NCBI GenBank assembly: GCA_011009095.1
Contig: VTPC01000929.1
Location: 343,254-407,253, forward strand
Reading direction: 5' to 3'
Length of the DNA stretch: 64,000 nucleotides
Source: Ignelater luminosus
Lineage: Eukaryota; Arthropoda; Insecta; Coleoptera; Elateridae
Each line of letters starts with the position of its first letter. Positions within the stretch are counted from its first letter, which is position 1. The notes beneath the pieces were generated by a model that did not search any database, had not been told where the DNA came from, and was given only the letters and a program-made list of their open reading frames with translations. A program made the position numbers and the translations under genes. Below are positions 22,152-35,104 of the stretch, in pieces.

Positions 22152-23015
22152 ATGAAAGAATATACCCAAGTTACGTTGCCTAATTATTCTTACATGTTTA
22201 ATTTCGAGTCCGACTTCGTTCACCAGGAAACACTTACATGGATGAGTAAGAATTGGACACTCGGCTTTTATTATTGCGGAATCTATATGATTCTTGTCTT
22301 TGGGGGTCAGTATGTAATGCAGAATAGACCCCGATTTGAGTTACGAGGCTTGTTGTCACTATGGAATACTGCCCTAGCAATATTCAGCATCATGGGGGCT
22401 ATCCGCACTGTCCCTGAATTTCTGCACATCTTAACACATCATGGTTTGTATCACTCTGTGTGTGTGCCTTCATTTATTGAACAGGATCGTGTATCCGGTT
22501 TCTGGACTTGGATGTTTGTACTCAGCAAGTTGCCTGAATTAGGTGATACAATATTTATTGTTCTACGAAAACAACCCCTTATTTTCCTTCATTGGTATCA
22601 TCATATCACCGTATTATTGTATTCATGGTTTACTTACACTGAAACAACAGCCAGTGCCAGGTGGTTTATCGTGATGAATTATTGCGTCCATGCTGTGATG
22701 TATTCCTATTATGCCTTAAGAGCAATGGGCTACAGTCCTCCTAGACAGATTGCAATGGTTATAACATCCCTTCAGCTACTACAGATGGTAGTAGGCTGTG
22801 CAGTCAACGTTTGGGCTCAACAACTTCTAAATGATCATCGAGAATGCCAAATTACGCACATGAATATTAAGCTGTCGCTTGCCATGTATTTTAGTTACTT
22901 CGTACTATTTGCAAGATTTTTCTACAAGGCCTATATTTCTGGTGAAAGACGTAAAAAGGAACGTAGTGCTCCAGTTACTGCAGAATATCCACTTCTAAAA
23001 TCAAAAGTGCAATAG
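22152..23015 (+). CDS. Baldspot: ELOVL6-like very-long-chain fatty acid elongase, copy 1
   Basis: A 3-ketoacyl-CoA synthase of the ER membrane that extends C12-C16 acyl-CoA with malonyl-CoA, the first step of the elongation cycle. It has 287 residues, with every ELO signature: KLPELGDT (126-133), HWYHH (147-151), MNYCVHAVMYSYY (175-187) and TSLQLLQ (205-211), plus about seven hydrophobic spans from residue 38 to 262. The cytosolic tail is basic (RRKKER). The closest known type is insect Baldspot (ELOVL6). The same frame is open back to an ATG at 21942, adding 70 residues. I prefer 22152 because both other 5' copies in the window start with the same MKEY at their first ATG, and because a related leader (AGTGTTAA, then CAAG or CGAA) precedes the ATG in all three. 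The coding region has no intron. Confidence 0.9.
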   Translation: MKEYTQVTLPNYSYMFNFESDFVHQETLTWMSKNWTLGFYYCGIYMILVFGGQYVMQNRPRFELRGLLSLWNTALAIFSIMGAIRTVPEFLHILTHHGLYHSVCVPSFIEQDRVSGFWTWMFVLSKLPELGDTIFIVLRKQPLIFLHWYHHITVLLYSWFTYTETTASARWFIVMNYCVHAVMYSYYALRAMGYSPPRQIAMVITSLQLLQMVVGCAVNVWAQQLLNDHRECQITHMNIKLSLAMYFSYFVLFARFFYKAYISGERRKKERSAPVTAEYPLLKSKVQ

Positions 23016-24747
23016 TATTACATATATTAGAATTTTTAAGTGAAACTAGGTTCCTTAATAATTATTAACCCTCAGGAAAACATTGATTTGTTTTAAGATA
23101 ATAGATTATTATTAATGATCAGTTATGTGGTAGCTGTTTCTTAAGTATAACTGCTTAAAAGAAATTTCGAGGGTTGTAATAACAGTAGTTTCACTTCTCT
23201 AAAACAAGACAAGTTTCACATTCCTTAGGGAGGACTAATTATACTTGTTAATTATGTGATTATATTGTTAAGCTTTTTTGGACTGCCTTATCGTTTTGTA
23301 TGGTGTAAATTTTGCAGATTAGGAAGTTCAAACTCTTTTTAATTTCGTTTTGTTTGTTCATTTAAAATATAATGTGCTTTTAGCTGTAAATGTTCGATTT
23401 TATGAAGAATTTTGTAAAAGTATTAGGATAAAGGGTTCTTGGTGAAGGACTTTTAGTCTATCTAGTCATTACAGTTTATAAAACTAGTAAAATTTTGCAA
23501 TTGTTGCACTTTACAAATCATTATTTTTTTACACAATGTAAATTAAAAAACCATACATACTTAAGTTTGATTAGTGAGTAAAACAAAGTCATGTTTGTTT
23601 ATTATGAATGAATTTTGTAACTGTATTTATAATTGAATATATTACTATTTATATTAAATATTGTTTCTGTTTTTTGTGCGTTCGTTCTTGTTATAAATAT
23701 TATTTATAAAACGTTACTTCTAACATTTCCTTAATAAAAGTTTTATATCACATTAGTTGACTGCTGCAAATAATTCAAACGAAATAAAACTTGAAGCGCT
23801 TTGAATTATGTGAATTTTCTTATTGACATTTTGATATTATAACAATTGAATACCACTGTGCAGTTATTCATAACTTGCATCATGCAAATTGAACTTGCTA
23901 AACAATTATTGTCAATATTTGAAAAGAAAGTATCCATTGATGGTTTTGTAAAGCGTTTTTGAATGTTGATATTAGTTAAAAGTTAAACACAATTCAAAAG
24001 ATTTATGTTTTCAAAATAATTTGATTTTTATTACATAATATAACTTAATAAAAGATAACGTAAGTATAATCTGGTTTTTTGCTTAACAACACTTAAAAGT
24101 TGGAAACTATTACAAGTTTTTGTTAATTGGCTTTTCTATTAATGTGCATAATTTTAGTGTATATTAATAAGGAAAAATAACAGACTAGGAAATTAAAAAG
24201 GAAGTTCTAAGAAGCACTTCTATTGATATTTTTGTGTTGTACATATGAAAAATACAGTCATAATGTACCTACTGGGAAATATTAAATGACATTAATGAGG
24301 GTCCTAATGAAAAAGTAACTTGGAATATTTGGAACGCCATAAAAAATGTACGTCATTTCTACTCTTAATTTTAACTTTAAATAGCAAAAGAAAACCCAAA
24401 GAATAATCATACTAAATAGTTTTCTAGAGGTTTTTATGAATGAATCCACCAGTTGGCATATTTGATTAAAAGTAGTATTTTTATCGCTCGAGATTTCAGC
24501 GTCAAATCTACAAAACGTTCAAGTTTTATTTTACAATATTTGGGCTTAATCTTTTAAAACTTTAATTCTTTATGTTTGTATACGCATTAAACGATTTCAA
24601 AGCGAATTTTTCGGTTTTTACCGATTTCAGTTTTTATTTCAGAAAATAGAATTTTCGGAAAAAGTCTGTTTATCTTTCTATACGCTTTCTTGAAAACCTG
24701 ATGGAGATATCTTAAAAAACATTTTAAAAGCTTTTAGCAGACTGATA
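23016..24747. other. Elongase copy 1 3' UTR and intergenic DNA
   Basis: AT-rich. AATAAA at 23733-23738, about 720 bp after the stop, is a plausible polyadenylation signal; others follow near 23783. No gene. Confidence 0.5.
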
Positions 24748-25538
24748 CGAGGGTGGATCAAATATAAACGAGCCTTTTGTAACTACGCGTCGTTCTGATG
24801 CGATATCGGTTAACAGGGGTGCCTGAAAGGGAGCAACGACCTTGGTGCCTCATCTTGGTCCCTCCTTCAATTGCCTTAACAGTGAGTGAAAAAAAGGCGC
24901 TTTCCTTGGTTGCACAACGTATGATTATTAAATTTCTTGTCAATGCGGCTGAAATTCGTCGTCTACTCTCACAGTTTAGGGAAAGTACCCTTTCATTGCT
25001 CCGAGTAAAGCATTGGTGTAATGAGTTCAAGAAAGGACGTGAGCGTGTTGAAAGCGTATCCCATGCCCGGCGCCCACGCACCAGCAGGGCTTCAGAAAAC
25101 ATCCAAGCTGTTCGAGAATTCATTGAAGGCGATAGGCACTTTGCTTGAAATTTCGCACGGAAAGGCCCAAACAATTATTCGAAAAGTGTGTGATCCCTAT
25201 CACAAGTGACAATGTGAGACCCCATACTGCAGCTTTAACCCAACAAAAATTGACCGACATACATTGAAATGCTCTTGCACATCCTCCTTACAGCCCAAAC
25301 CTCTCACCGTATGACTTCCACATGTTCCAAGAAGCTCTTGGTGGAGGGCGCTTCACGAACAATGAAGAGGTGGAACAATTCGTGGGCTATTGGCTTATGA
25401 CACGTCTTTCTTCATTTTTCGAAAACGGCATTAGAAAATTAGCAATTCACTAGAAAATATGTATAGCTGAGATGGGTGATTATGTAGAAAAATAAAGTTT
25501 TTATTACTAAAGGCTCGTTTATATTTGGTCCACCTTCG
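24748..25538 (+). mobile_element. Internally deleted mariner element
   Basis: Flanked by TA and bounded by inverted repeats of about 30 bp (CGAGGGTGGATCAAATATAA and onward on the left, its near-complement at right). At 791 bp it is much shorter than a 1.3-kb mariner. The left half encodes the N-terminal paired helix-turn-helix (QRMIIKFLVNAAEIRRLLSQ, then VKHWCNEFKKGRERVE and RRPRTS). The right half jumps to RPHTAALTQQKLTDI, HPPYSPNLSPYDF and GGGRFTNNEEVEQ, the end of the catalytic domain with its third Asp. The middle, with the first two catalytic Asp, is deleted. Confidence 0.85.
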
Positions 25539-27895
25539 TATAAGCCTTCAATGGTAGGGCGGGATTTAGAAGTTAGTACGCCACGAGGCAAATGTAGATC
25601 TGCAGATTCTTGCGCTCCCCTATCCCACATGAGACACTACAGTGTTAGAAAAAAATCTTTCAACTGGTTTTTGGATTCTTGTAATAATGTGCTTCAAGGC
25701 AGTCGCATCACTAGCTTCACGTCTGAAACTAACTTTGCTTAATGGGAATTGGTAACTATCAGTAACGGATTATTCATGAGGTGCACGCCCTCGCAAAGGG
25801 AATTTCAGTAGTCGTCACTCGCCGATCTTTCACATGCCGATTCGACATATGTCTGCTCTGCGCAAACCTTCAGCGTTGCACAAAAGAGAGGGTACGGCAG
25901 GCGCACTGACCTGAACTTACACTGTGGGCCCCAAAATTACATTTTTACATTTTCCACCCCCCTCCTCTTTAAGCTTGATACTAAATTCAGAAACAGGTAA
26001 AGAATCTTTACCTTCCGGGGTCCTGAAGGATCTTTGCACTTCTTGTAGACCCTTAACGCTCGAATGCGATAAGGACTTTTGGGTACTAAGTGGATTCCAC
26101 TCGATAGAGCTCTTCAACGCCTCTTTTTTTTTCTTTAATCCAGGTTTAGTATATTATGTATTTTTCCAATAGGTTCCATGTTTTTATGCAAAAGTCAATT
26201 TTATGGCTTGCTAAATAGCACTTGCCTTTGTTAGAGGCTTGTTTTCATAGAAAAGGTGTTTCAACAGATACGCATTCGATTTGTCTAGATATTTCTTGTT
26301 TAGAAAGTTTTAAGGAGCAAATTAAATACACTTTTATCACCTTGAAGGGCTGAAAAATTTGAGTACGGACTTTGTGCTTACCTGTCCCTCAGGTAGCTTG
26401 CAGCCCGTCTATTGTTGCTTGTTAAGAAGATTGCACTTATTAGAAATGTACGCACTTTACCTGTCGTGTTCAGTACTATCTTAACTATTTGAGCACCCCA
26501 AGGTCTAGTACATGCAAGCGTCCCCAGTGACACATGACGGTCCCCCCAGACTCCGAAGCAGATATAGAGGATGGGGTCTCCTTCGGACTGCAAATAATTT
26601 ATACTAGCTACCGTGCGGTGCTCACCAAAATTAGTGCTCAAGGTCCCGGTCTACTTCTGTTTTGCGTCCTTGTTAATAAATTCAAAATATAAATATTTCA
26701 TTGCATTTTTTGGGAAAAAGGAAAAAACGTCCCACGACAGAAAAACAACATAGATCAGGGATAGCAAATAATACGGCATGTGTATCAAACTTGGTCAGTG
26801 GCAGATTTATACCCCATTCATGCAAAGATGACAACAATAAAAATAAATCGATAAAAGCTGAAGTTTATACAAGATGTTTAACACGATTTAATTCTAGATA
26901 TTTAAAACGGATCGGGCTGCATGACTTTTCGAACACCCGTTATAATGTTTTATGGACTCAATACAATACAATGAAGGATGAATACAAGTAAAAAAAGGGA
27001 AAAATTACCACTACTTACTTCTTGACAATAAGAAAATCTATTCACCAAACCTTCAGTTACACTTCTTGTAATATCTACAGGAATTTAGCTATTTCATCCA
27101 TAATCCTAATCTTTAGATCCCCGAAGAAAGAGTAGTTTAATGGATAAGGTCCAGAAAACGAAGAGCTCATTTTATATAACCTTTTCAGCCTATCCCCTGA
27201 TTTGGAGACATTCAGTTTAAGTAGTGCCGAACATTTTAAGGAAGCGCATCATCTTGTTGAAACCATATTCTTCAGGTATTTTCCTTTTTCTTCAAGCGCC
27301 AGGATAATTTGAACATTTAAAAGTTGTAAATGACGAACTCGTTGTTTGTATTCTTTTCATTGCTAACATCCGTTTTATTTTGTTTTCTTTCTGGTTATGT
27401 TTAAATCTGCTATTTATAGATCTTGTGTAAATATACCTAGTAAAATTACATGGTTTTTGTTTAGATTCTTTTAATAACTTTTCCTCTAAAAAGCGCATGC
27501 AAATCTCGCCTTGCTCATAATTACAATTATTAGTCTGTAAACTTCCGTAAAATCATCAACAAGCAATAGCTTATAAATAAATCTTCAGTAATTTTCCAAA
27601 GTAGAATAGTCTCTATAGATCACATCATTAGCAATAAAATGATGAATTTAACCATACCTACTCTTTTCAAAGAGCGTTCATTATTTTCGGACATAGAGTG
27701 TTCTTAATTGTGCAATAAGCAAATTGAAAAGCTGGCAGGACTTTTAAAATCGTTACATACGAAATAAACAATTTTCCTATATAATTAGTCAAAAAAAAGT
27801 TGCTAAAGTTGTTTCATACAAAATATTGATTTTTAATAAGCGTGTTTGAGAAAACGTTTATACTTTTAGAAGTTAGAAAAGGAAGTATACTTATA
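25539..27895. other. Unassigned stretch with a higher-GC core
   Basis: From about 25550 to 26640 base composition is visibly richer in G and C than the flanks, with C-runs (for example CCACCCCCCTCC near 25957). Several short frames on both strands lack any recognised motif. An open frame at 26701-26991 is basic and unrecognised. No repeat ends found. It could be an unidentified repeat or a non-coding RNA locus. Confidence 0.4.
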
Positions 27896-29357
27896 CAGGG
27901 TGATTCAAAAGGTGTGGACGCAACTCTAGGAGCTCATTAGACAGGCGATTTGAACTAAAAAACCATAACACACCCATATGCGATTCTCAAGGATTACTGA
28001 GATAATGAGGAAAAACTGACTGCAGATTACATCTAGTTGCCATGCAAAATAACAAGGAACAAATTCTGCTAAACAATTGACTGCGCAAGTAGTGTCGTCA
28101 TCTTGGTTTGTTTGGAACGTGTTACCATAACAACACTGGCCAATGACGTCACATTTGCTTTAGTTATTTTCACGATTTGTCTGAAATAGTGTTGTTATTA
28201 TTATTATCAATCTAACCTAACTAATCGCGAATATGCTGATATGCATTTTATTTATGGAATGTGAAGAAGAATATCGTCAGCGATATCCGATTCGTAGTCA
28301 TCCGGGTTACCGAGTTTTTATAAGAATTCACAATAATTTATGCGAATTCGCAAAATTCGCTGATCGTCATCATGTTGGTCAAAACAGTTAATCTTGAAGA
28401 TGATACCATAAATGCAATAATTGCTGAATCTACTACTAGTACCCGTAGAATTGCTAACCATCTAGTTTGTCTCAAGTTTGGTGTGGCGTAAAATTCGTGA
28501 CGAAAGGTATTATTCGTTACATTTACCAAGCGTGCAAAATCTACACGAAGCAGACAATATCACTTGACAAAATTTTTGCCGTTGGTTGTTAAATGCCACT
28601 GGCGACATCCCAGATTTCTTACAGCACATTTTGTGGACTAACAAAGCCCAGTTCACTATAAAGGCAGTGAACAACTACCACAATTTGCACACATGGGCGT
28701 TAGAAAATCCACATGAAGTTCGGGAAACCAGATTTCAACATCGATTTAGCATAAATGTATAGACTGGTATCATTGGTGATCACTTAATTGAATCCTATAT
28801 AGTGCAACATCGTTTTAATGCTCAAAATTACCTAGAGTTTCTCTAAGAAATTCTGCCTATTCTTATGGAACATGTACCTTTGGCCCCACGAAAGAAAGAT
28901 GGGGCTTCTATTCATACTGCAGATCCGGTTACAGTTTGGTTGAATATCGAATACCCTCAGCGATGGACTGGGTGCAGGGGTCCAATCCAAAGAAAGAGTC
29001 TACTTTATTTCAATTGAGAGTCAAGAACATTTAATGAATCGACTTTATCAAGCTGCTACAGAAATTCGTCAACGACCCGAGCACCTGTGCAATGCGCAGA
29101 AATTGCTTCTTCGTCGATGTGAAGCATGCACACAACATAACGGCAACCACTTTGAACAGTCTTTGTGGTTCTAATTTGTTTTTTATTGTTTTCTGCTAAC
29201 TAGTTATTTTTTAAGATTTAGTATGCTAAATAAACAGTTTTTCCTCACTATCTCAGCAATCCTTGAAATTCGAATATGAGCATACTATAATTTTTTACTC
29301 CAAATCACCTGTCTAATGAGTCCCTAGAGTTATATCCACACCTTCTGTATCACCCTG
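27896..29357 (+). mobile_element. Tc1/mariner-superfamily element with ~120-bp TIRs and dead transposase
   Basis: TA-flanked. The ends CAGGGTGATTCAAAAGGTGT and its complement extend, with mismatches, to the word AACTGTTTTTCCTCA at about 120 bp. Coding remains on + start near 28226: an N-terminal helix with YADMHFIYGM and RYPIRSHPGYRVF, LEDDTINAIIAESTTSTRRI, then ATGDIPDFLQHILWTNKAQF with the first catalytic position (normally Asp) in the WTNKAQF block, and HRFSINV, TGIIGDHLIES, EFL, APRKKDGASIHTADPV with the second Asp, then YPQRWTG and RRCEACTQHNGNHFEQ at the end. Stops and shifts break it, and part of the last catalytic block is missing. Confidence 0.85.
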
Positions 29358-29702
29358 TATAAGAAAAATACTTAAACCGACATATTCATTATTATTAGTA
29401 CCAACTCTATAGTGTGTTCCAACGATCTATGCAAGGCCGCCTAGTGCATTCACATATAAGTCGCCTACGTAGTAAATTTTAGAAAGTCAACTTTTTTTAT
29501 TTCTAATTTCATAGGAAGTCCTCTTCGGACTGCTGCTCCCTTTGATTAACTGTCCTTATACGGTGAACAACCTGCACACCTACACACTGTTGCCGTGAAC
29601 CGACGAATGGTGGGAATAGATGATAAATATTAAAATATGCTGCTGATGAAATTTATGTCAGCTGGACGATCACCTCTACGTTCTAAAATTGTTTTCATCT
29701 AT

Positions 29703-30585
29703 ACAGGGTGTTCCATGGGAAACATAACTCAGAACTTCTGTTCGAAAAGTGAAAGGAAACATTGGAAAAATGGAACAGATAATAAGGATAACAGAAAAAA
29801 AATCGCTTATTGTGCTTTCGCCAAATTGCTTACTAGGGTGGTGGGTAGTTTCTCGAATAGTTTTTTCTAGATTTCTCAAGCGACAACGTGGTTATGGAAT
29901 GTACAGCATTTCAAACTCGAGATTCACCATTGGGATCTCGGAAACCCTAAGATGTACGAAGTCGGTTAAATTAGAAGAAAGTTACCTATTTTGGAGATCA
30001 ATTTACTGATGTTCTTGGTTTTTCAAAAAAGTCTACGGTTTACTAAATATTTGCTAAAAATGAAAATATTCGATTTTTTTCGAAGTGGAATATCGCAGGA
30101 ACGAGAAAGAGGATGTTTTAGAGAATGTCTGGTAAAATATGTTAAAAGCGTTTTTCTTTTGTTTTAGCAGCTGTTGCATAATAAATGGATTGTAATATGT
30201 TTGATGCCATGATACTCGTGAGATGAAAAATGGTTTACAACTCATTACTTGGAAAATAAAAGAAGGACTATGTCAAACCTTATATCATTAAAAAGAATTT
30301 AAAGCATGCTATCTAGCAATATGAAAATCAAGTAGGCATTTTATTTAGAGAAATTGCGTTTACGTTCTACCGCCGAAGTAAAGCAAAAAGATAACCATGA
30401 GAATGACTTTTTTATGTTCGGGAGTAAATTCTCTAAAACACTTTCTTTACCGTTCTTCTCCATCTGTGCTTATTCTTGAGATTTTCCATTTTAAATAAAA
30501 TCGAATATTTTTGTTTTTAGCAAATACCTAGTAAGGTAAAAGAATTAATCGATTTGGCGAGCCTTTTTTTTAGGACGCACTGTAT
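29703..30585. repeat. Diverged foldback element, ~880 bp
   Basis: Outer ends TACAGGGTGTTCC and TACAGTGCGTCC (complement) match loosely. Inner arms match better: the segment near 30042-30130 (TTACTAAATATTTGCTAAAA, then ATATTCGATTTT and GTTTTAGAGAAT) is the reverse complement of about 30430-30535. Short open frames inside are not recognised. Confidence 0.6.
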
Positions 30586-32202
30586 GTCATATAAAAGAAA
30601 TATGGAAATGTTTCTAGTGGGAATGTTTAATTTAAGTTTTCTGTGACCATGATGGTCCACATGCTCTACTTTACTCTAAAAGTTAGATTCTAACCTAACA
30701 TTTTGATAAAATGAATTATATCGCTAGGTGGTGAATAAAATATTTGTATACCCTTGTTAGAGCAGCAGTTTACAATTAGACTTTACATAAATAACCTACT
30801 TGAGTAGGCAAGTCAAAAATAATAGACTAATCGAACGACCATTAGCAACTCAGCTGTAACGACCAGCTCGGGTAAGCTTTCTAGCTTTTCTCCAATAAAC
30901 TTGCACTATTAACCGAAGTCGCCCACCTAATCTTTACCATCGTCATCACTTTGAAACAGCAGCGGCTTTCATGAAATATACGTTTGAAAGTGATGTTTTT
31001 AAAAACATCGAGGGGAATAGAAAACGGGGAATTGGCAATCTATGAGTCTATGTGTATCCTGAGGAAATGATCGATCACATGACCCCTTTGTTGATAATCT
31101 ATCTGAATTTCTAAATACATAGTATTGTTTATTAATTAAATTGAATTTCAGCATCGAGTCTATTTATCACAGAAAATAAGTTTTTAAAGGGATCTAGAAG
31201 GCAGATGGGAAAGTCTAGCAGCGAAAAACTTAATGGATTTTGTTAGAAGCCGATTTTCAGCTTTGATAGCAACGGAGAGGCTTGATAATTTGCTGAAAAT
31301 ACTTCGAAGAAGTTTTAAATATTGCGGCCCCGTCCCTGTACAAAAAGTAAATTACAAACGCGATAAAGAATTCCCGTTAGTTAGAAGAAATTTGATTGGA
31401 GTATTCTTGATGCATTGCTGTCTTTTTCGTCTAAAGCTTCTTTATAAACTGAAACTGGGCGGATTAAAAACATAGAGAACTGTAGAATATAAAGGGAAGT
31501 TCTGTAGGTGAGATTGAGCAAGTTTTTCTGTTTGGTTTTCTGGGGTGGTTTTTGAGAATGTGATCGTTCATAACTAAGGACTTAGAGTATTTTTCTTGTA
31601 TTTAGTTTTGATTGAGTAATTGGGTTTAATCTTGCATTTCCGAAACTAAGTCTCTGAGTGTGCAAGCTCTGGCCGAAGAGCACTGAAGGATAAAGGTGGT
31701 ACTCATAGAGCAATATCCGATGAATTATGTTACTAAATTCAGAATATTCTCAAGAATGTTTAACTTCTTTTACATGGACGACTTGCAAGAATATCAGAAG
31801 TTAGAAACTGCATACATATCTACAACAAGGAAATTTAAATACAGTTTGGATGAGACAGATGTGTAACTTTTAGAATCATAGAAAGTTGGAGACTTTCACT
31901 CTTTACAGAATCCATTAAGAATAAGATTGTAAAATCATAAACAGCCGAGATTTCTAATTGCACGTCAATAGAACTAAAAATAGCCCAACAGCAAGATTTC
32001 TTTAAAGACTATACAATTTCCTAAAACATCAACAAATCCTTAACTTCCACATTTCATCTCATAGAACGATTATATATTTTCTTAATAGAAAGAAATGTCA
32101 TTATTGTTAAATTCTACATTATGTTTGATATACAGATTTATTAGAATTGCATTAAAATCAATAAGTTCTAAGCTAGTTTTATTGTGAGAGTAAGAATAAT
32201 CT
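30586..32202. other. No gene recognised
   Basis: Intergenic AT-rich sequence. A basic open frame at 31233-31475 on + has no recognised motif. No inverted ends seen. Confidence 0.45.
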
Positions 32203-32270
32203 TGGTGGCTCTAATAGTTACGCATTCAACTATAAACGGCAGCGGGTTTCCAAGATTTTCTACGCGAAAG
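32203..32270 (+). repeat. tRNA-like SINE head, degraded
   Basis: The stretch GGTGGCTCTAATAGTTACGC followed by CAACTATAAACGGC and AGCGGGTTTCCAAG resembles tRNA-derived SINE 5' ends, with a box A-like TGGCTCTAATAG and a box B-like GGTTTCCAAG at the usual spacing. The acceptor stem does not pair cleanly, so it is not a functional tRNA. Confidence 0.35.
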
Positions 32271-34215
32271 AAATTTATAAAAAGGATGACATCCTGCGTG
32301 ACTGTGAGTTGCGTATTTAAGAACCCCTATAGGGGGCGGGGGTTGGAATACCTTTGGATTCGACTTAATTTTAGTAGGCATCGGAATAGTCTTAATAATT
32401 CAAGCCATGAGGTCGAAGGGAACCGCGAAATGAATGAAAGAAGCCAATGGAAAACTGCTGACGCCAAAAAGCATAAAACGAGATATTATTCCATTTCCTC
32501 TTCAATTTCCGATTTTAATTAAATATATGTTAGGTATATTATTCTCCTTTCGTTTTATTGATGTCTGTATTGATAGAGTTTCTATTGTGTATAAGTACTT
32601 GGTGTGTTTTTGTCATTTCTCAAAATGAAATCTTTTCAGTAATTGCGTTTAACGCCTTCATTTTCACGAAGACAAACACTTACTACTCTAAATGCTCTTA
32701 TCTATTATATTACATAAAATTAAATCATGACAGGTACAGAGATCCATAAAAATAAAAGAGGAATCTAGTTGTTTCAAGTATTGTATGCTAATTAGTTTGT
32801 CTTGGCCATATCTGAAGACTGTATTACGCATTAAACTAAAAATAAATTGTTCATGCCTAGGTCGAAGTTCCAAAAAATTACATTGATGTTATTTTAGTTA
32901 AGGTAGTCTTAAAAATGTGTTAATTAATGTTGGATTATGTAAATTTTTTTTGTAGGTTAATACATGGGAAGAAATAAACAAACAGTAGTATTTAAATCCG
33001 ATATTTCCGGAAAAGCAAATCAAATCGAAATCGTTTATAAATTTTGGGCATAAAATTAAAGGGAAATTATTATGAAAGTAGGTATTAATGAATAGGTTAC
33101 AATATATATTATTTGAGTAAGATACCTTGTCTTACAATTTTTTTAAATACCTAAACGTAAACAAACACAAATACTTCATTTTAGGTCTAGGACGTGAACT
33201 GGTTTTGTAATTTACATACATATCTTCCGCAATTTTATTATATAGGTAAAGCATTTAAAGTCGCAGTAAATCCTATTAAAAACGAGATTCTTATTATTGT
33301 CGTTTATCTAAATAGTGCTACATATTAATTGGAGCCTTCAGCAATTTCAGAATGCGTAATGTAGTACTATTTGTAATGACTTTTATATCTATGTATATTA
33401 TAACTTCTATTAACGCTTTACAACAAAGAAATTTATAATTATATAATAATTACATTTTGTTAGTTCTTCATCTGTTCATTAAACGTTATTTATTCAGCTT
33501 AATTTTCGTTCATTAACCTTGGAAAGCAGCTTTATAACGCTTAAGGTGCGCATAATAGGTTTAATTAGTCTTGAATTTTAATCAATCAATCAGCTCGGAA
33601 AATACAAACAATTTAAAAGATGGAAAAATACATTAAGCGTTGGTTTTTTTGAAGATATTTCTATCAGATTACAGTGCACTACGAAGTAGTGTGGAAATAA
33701 TTTTGAAGGTCAAAACTCTCCGCTTAAATTAAAACTTTTCTTATTATTTGCAAATTAACCAACTCTGAATTTTAAATAATTATACTGGTCAAAACAGAAA
33801 GATTTCCTTTATGCAAAAAACATGCACATTTTTTCCGCAGAATGAGTTACTATTTCAATGACAATTGCGTTTAAACATAATTTATAATATTACTTAAGTA
33901 TAATTATGTAGAGTGGAACAGGTGAATAAACCCTTGTCTTCTACTACAGCAGCGTCAATAATTTCTGCAAGTTTGTACAATCAAGGCATCTGCAATACTA
34001 ATCAAGTCCAGAGCCTTGGAACTCAGGAATATACAATTTGAATATTTTTGTTGTACAGGGTGTTTTGATTTTTTCAGTTTTTAACTGTTACTATAATAGA
34101 GGAACAAACCACCCAGTGCTACACATAGGACCTGAGAAGACTACCAGTTAGAATTATTTAAAAAGCATAGTTTTCCAAAAAAACAAAAAAGAAAAAGTCA
34201 CTAGTGGGAAAATAA
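32271..34215. other. No gene recognised
   Basis: Continuing AT-rich intergenic DNA. A TACAGGGTGTTTTGATTTTT word near 34055 looks like an isolated Tc1/mariner-type end, but I found no partner. Confidence 0.4.
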
Positions 34216-34426
34216 TGTACAGCTTTTTGCATAAATAATGTCGCAAATCATTTCTTTAATGAAGCAATTAACTGAATATACAAAATTTAATTTCATATTA
34301 ATTATCCAAAATGAACTCTTAGGAAACAAATTTTATGTAATTAATGCTAAACCAGATTTCGTGTATTTGATCAATTCATTCATTAAGAGAATATACTGCG
34401 ACATTATTTATGCAAAAAGCTGTACA
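34216..34426. mobile_element. 211-bp MITE with perfect 30-bp TIRs
   Basis: The left end TGTACAGCTTTTTGCATAAA (continuing TAATGTCGCA) is an exact reverse complement of the right end over 30 bp. The perfect match suggests recent insertion. The interior is AT-rich. The open frame across it is accidental. Confidence 0.85.
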
Positions 34427-34738
34427 TGTGCAAATTATGGTTTTTGTAAAACAATAATTGGAAATGATATAATCGACAATTCTGATTTGATATGAGTTTC
34501 GAGCATTAGACATTTATGCAGTTAGCGCAACAAAACAACTAATTGTTGGTGAAAGCAATATATTCTTTTAATGTTATAATAAACAAGATATTGTATTCAA
34601 TTTCCACTCAAATTTCTAGGGTTATTTAAAATTGCAAACTGTTTAGAGTTCTAAATGATGACAAATATAATTATTCTGCAAATTGCATGCATTGCAGATA
34701 AAATCATTTGTTTCCACTGCAAAAATATTGACAACTAT
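34427..34738. other. No gene recognised
   Basis: AT-rich DNA between two MITEs; nothing seen. Confidence 0.5.
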
Positions 34739-35104
34739 ATAGCGTTTACGATGTTTCTGGGTCGTACAGGTCTGTGGAAGAATGACAGTTTGAGTATTGT
34801 AAACCGGGCTGTTTATCTATTAACTCGGCTTGTAAAATATTATTGACGCTTGTGCTTTAAGGTTATGATTTTATGACAGTTTAACCTCACGCTGCTGTCT
34901 TCTTTTTTGTAACTTTGTAAATATAAAGAAAACTTGATTTCTTTTTAACAAAACAAAACGTTTATGCAACATTTTTGATTGCGCAACAGCGTCAAATGCA
35001 GCCACAGGTACAATTTTCAAAAAAAGAGAAAGAAAACGCTTCCAACCTAACAAAATAAAAGCATGGCCTGTTACGACCCAGAAACATCGTAAACGGACAG
35101 CTAA
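34739..35104. repeat. TIR repeat with GATGTTTCTGGGTCG ends, copy A
   Basis: Left arm (GTTTACGATGTTTCTGGGTC, then GTACAGG) and right arm (CCTGTTACGACCCAGAAACA, then TCGTAAAC) are inverted. Part of the interior, including AAGGTTATGATTTTATGACA, occurs in opposite orientation at 51763-51998. Confidence 0.7.
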
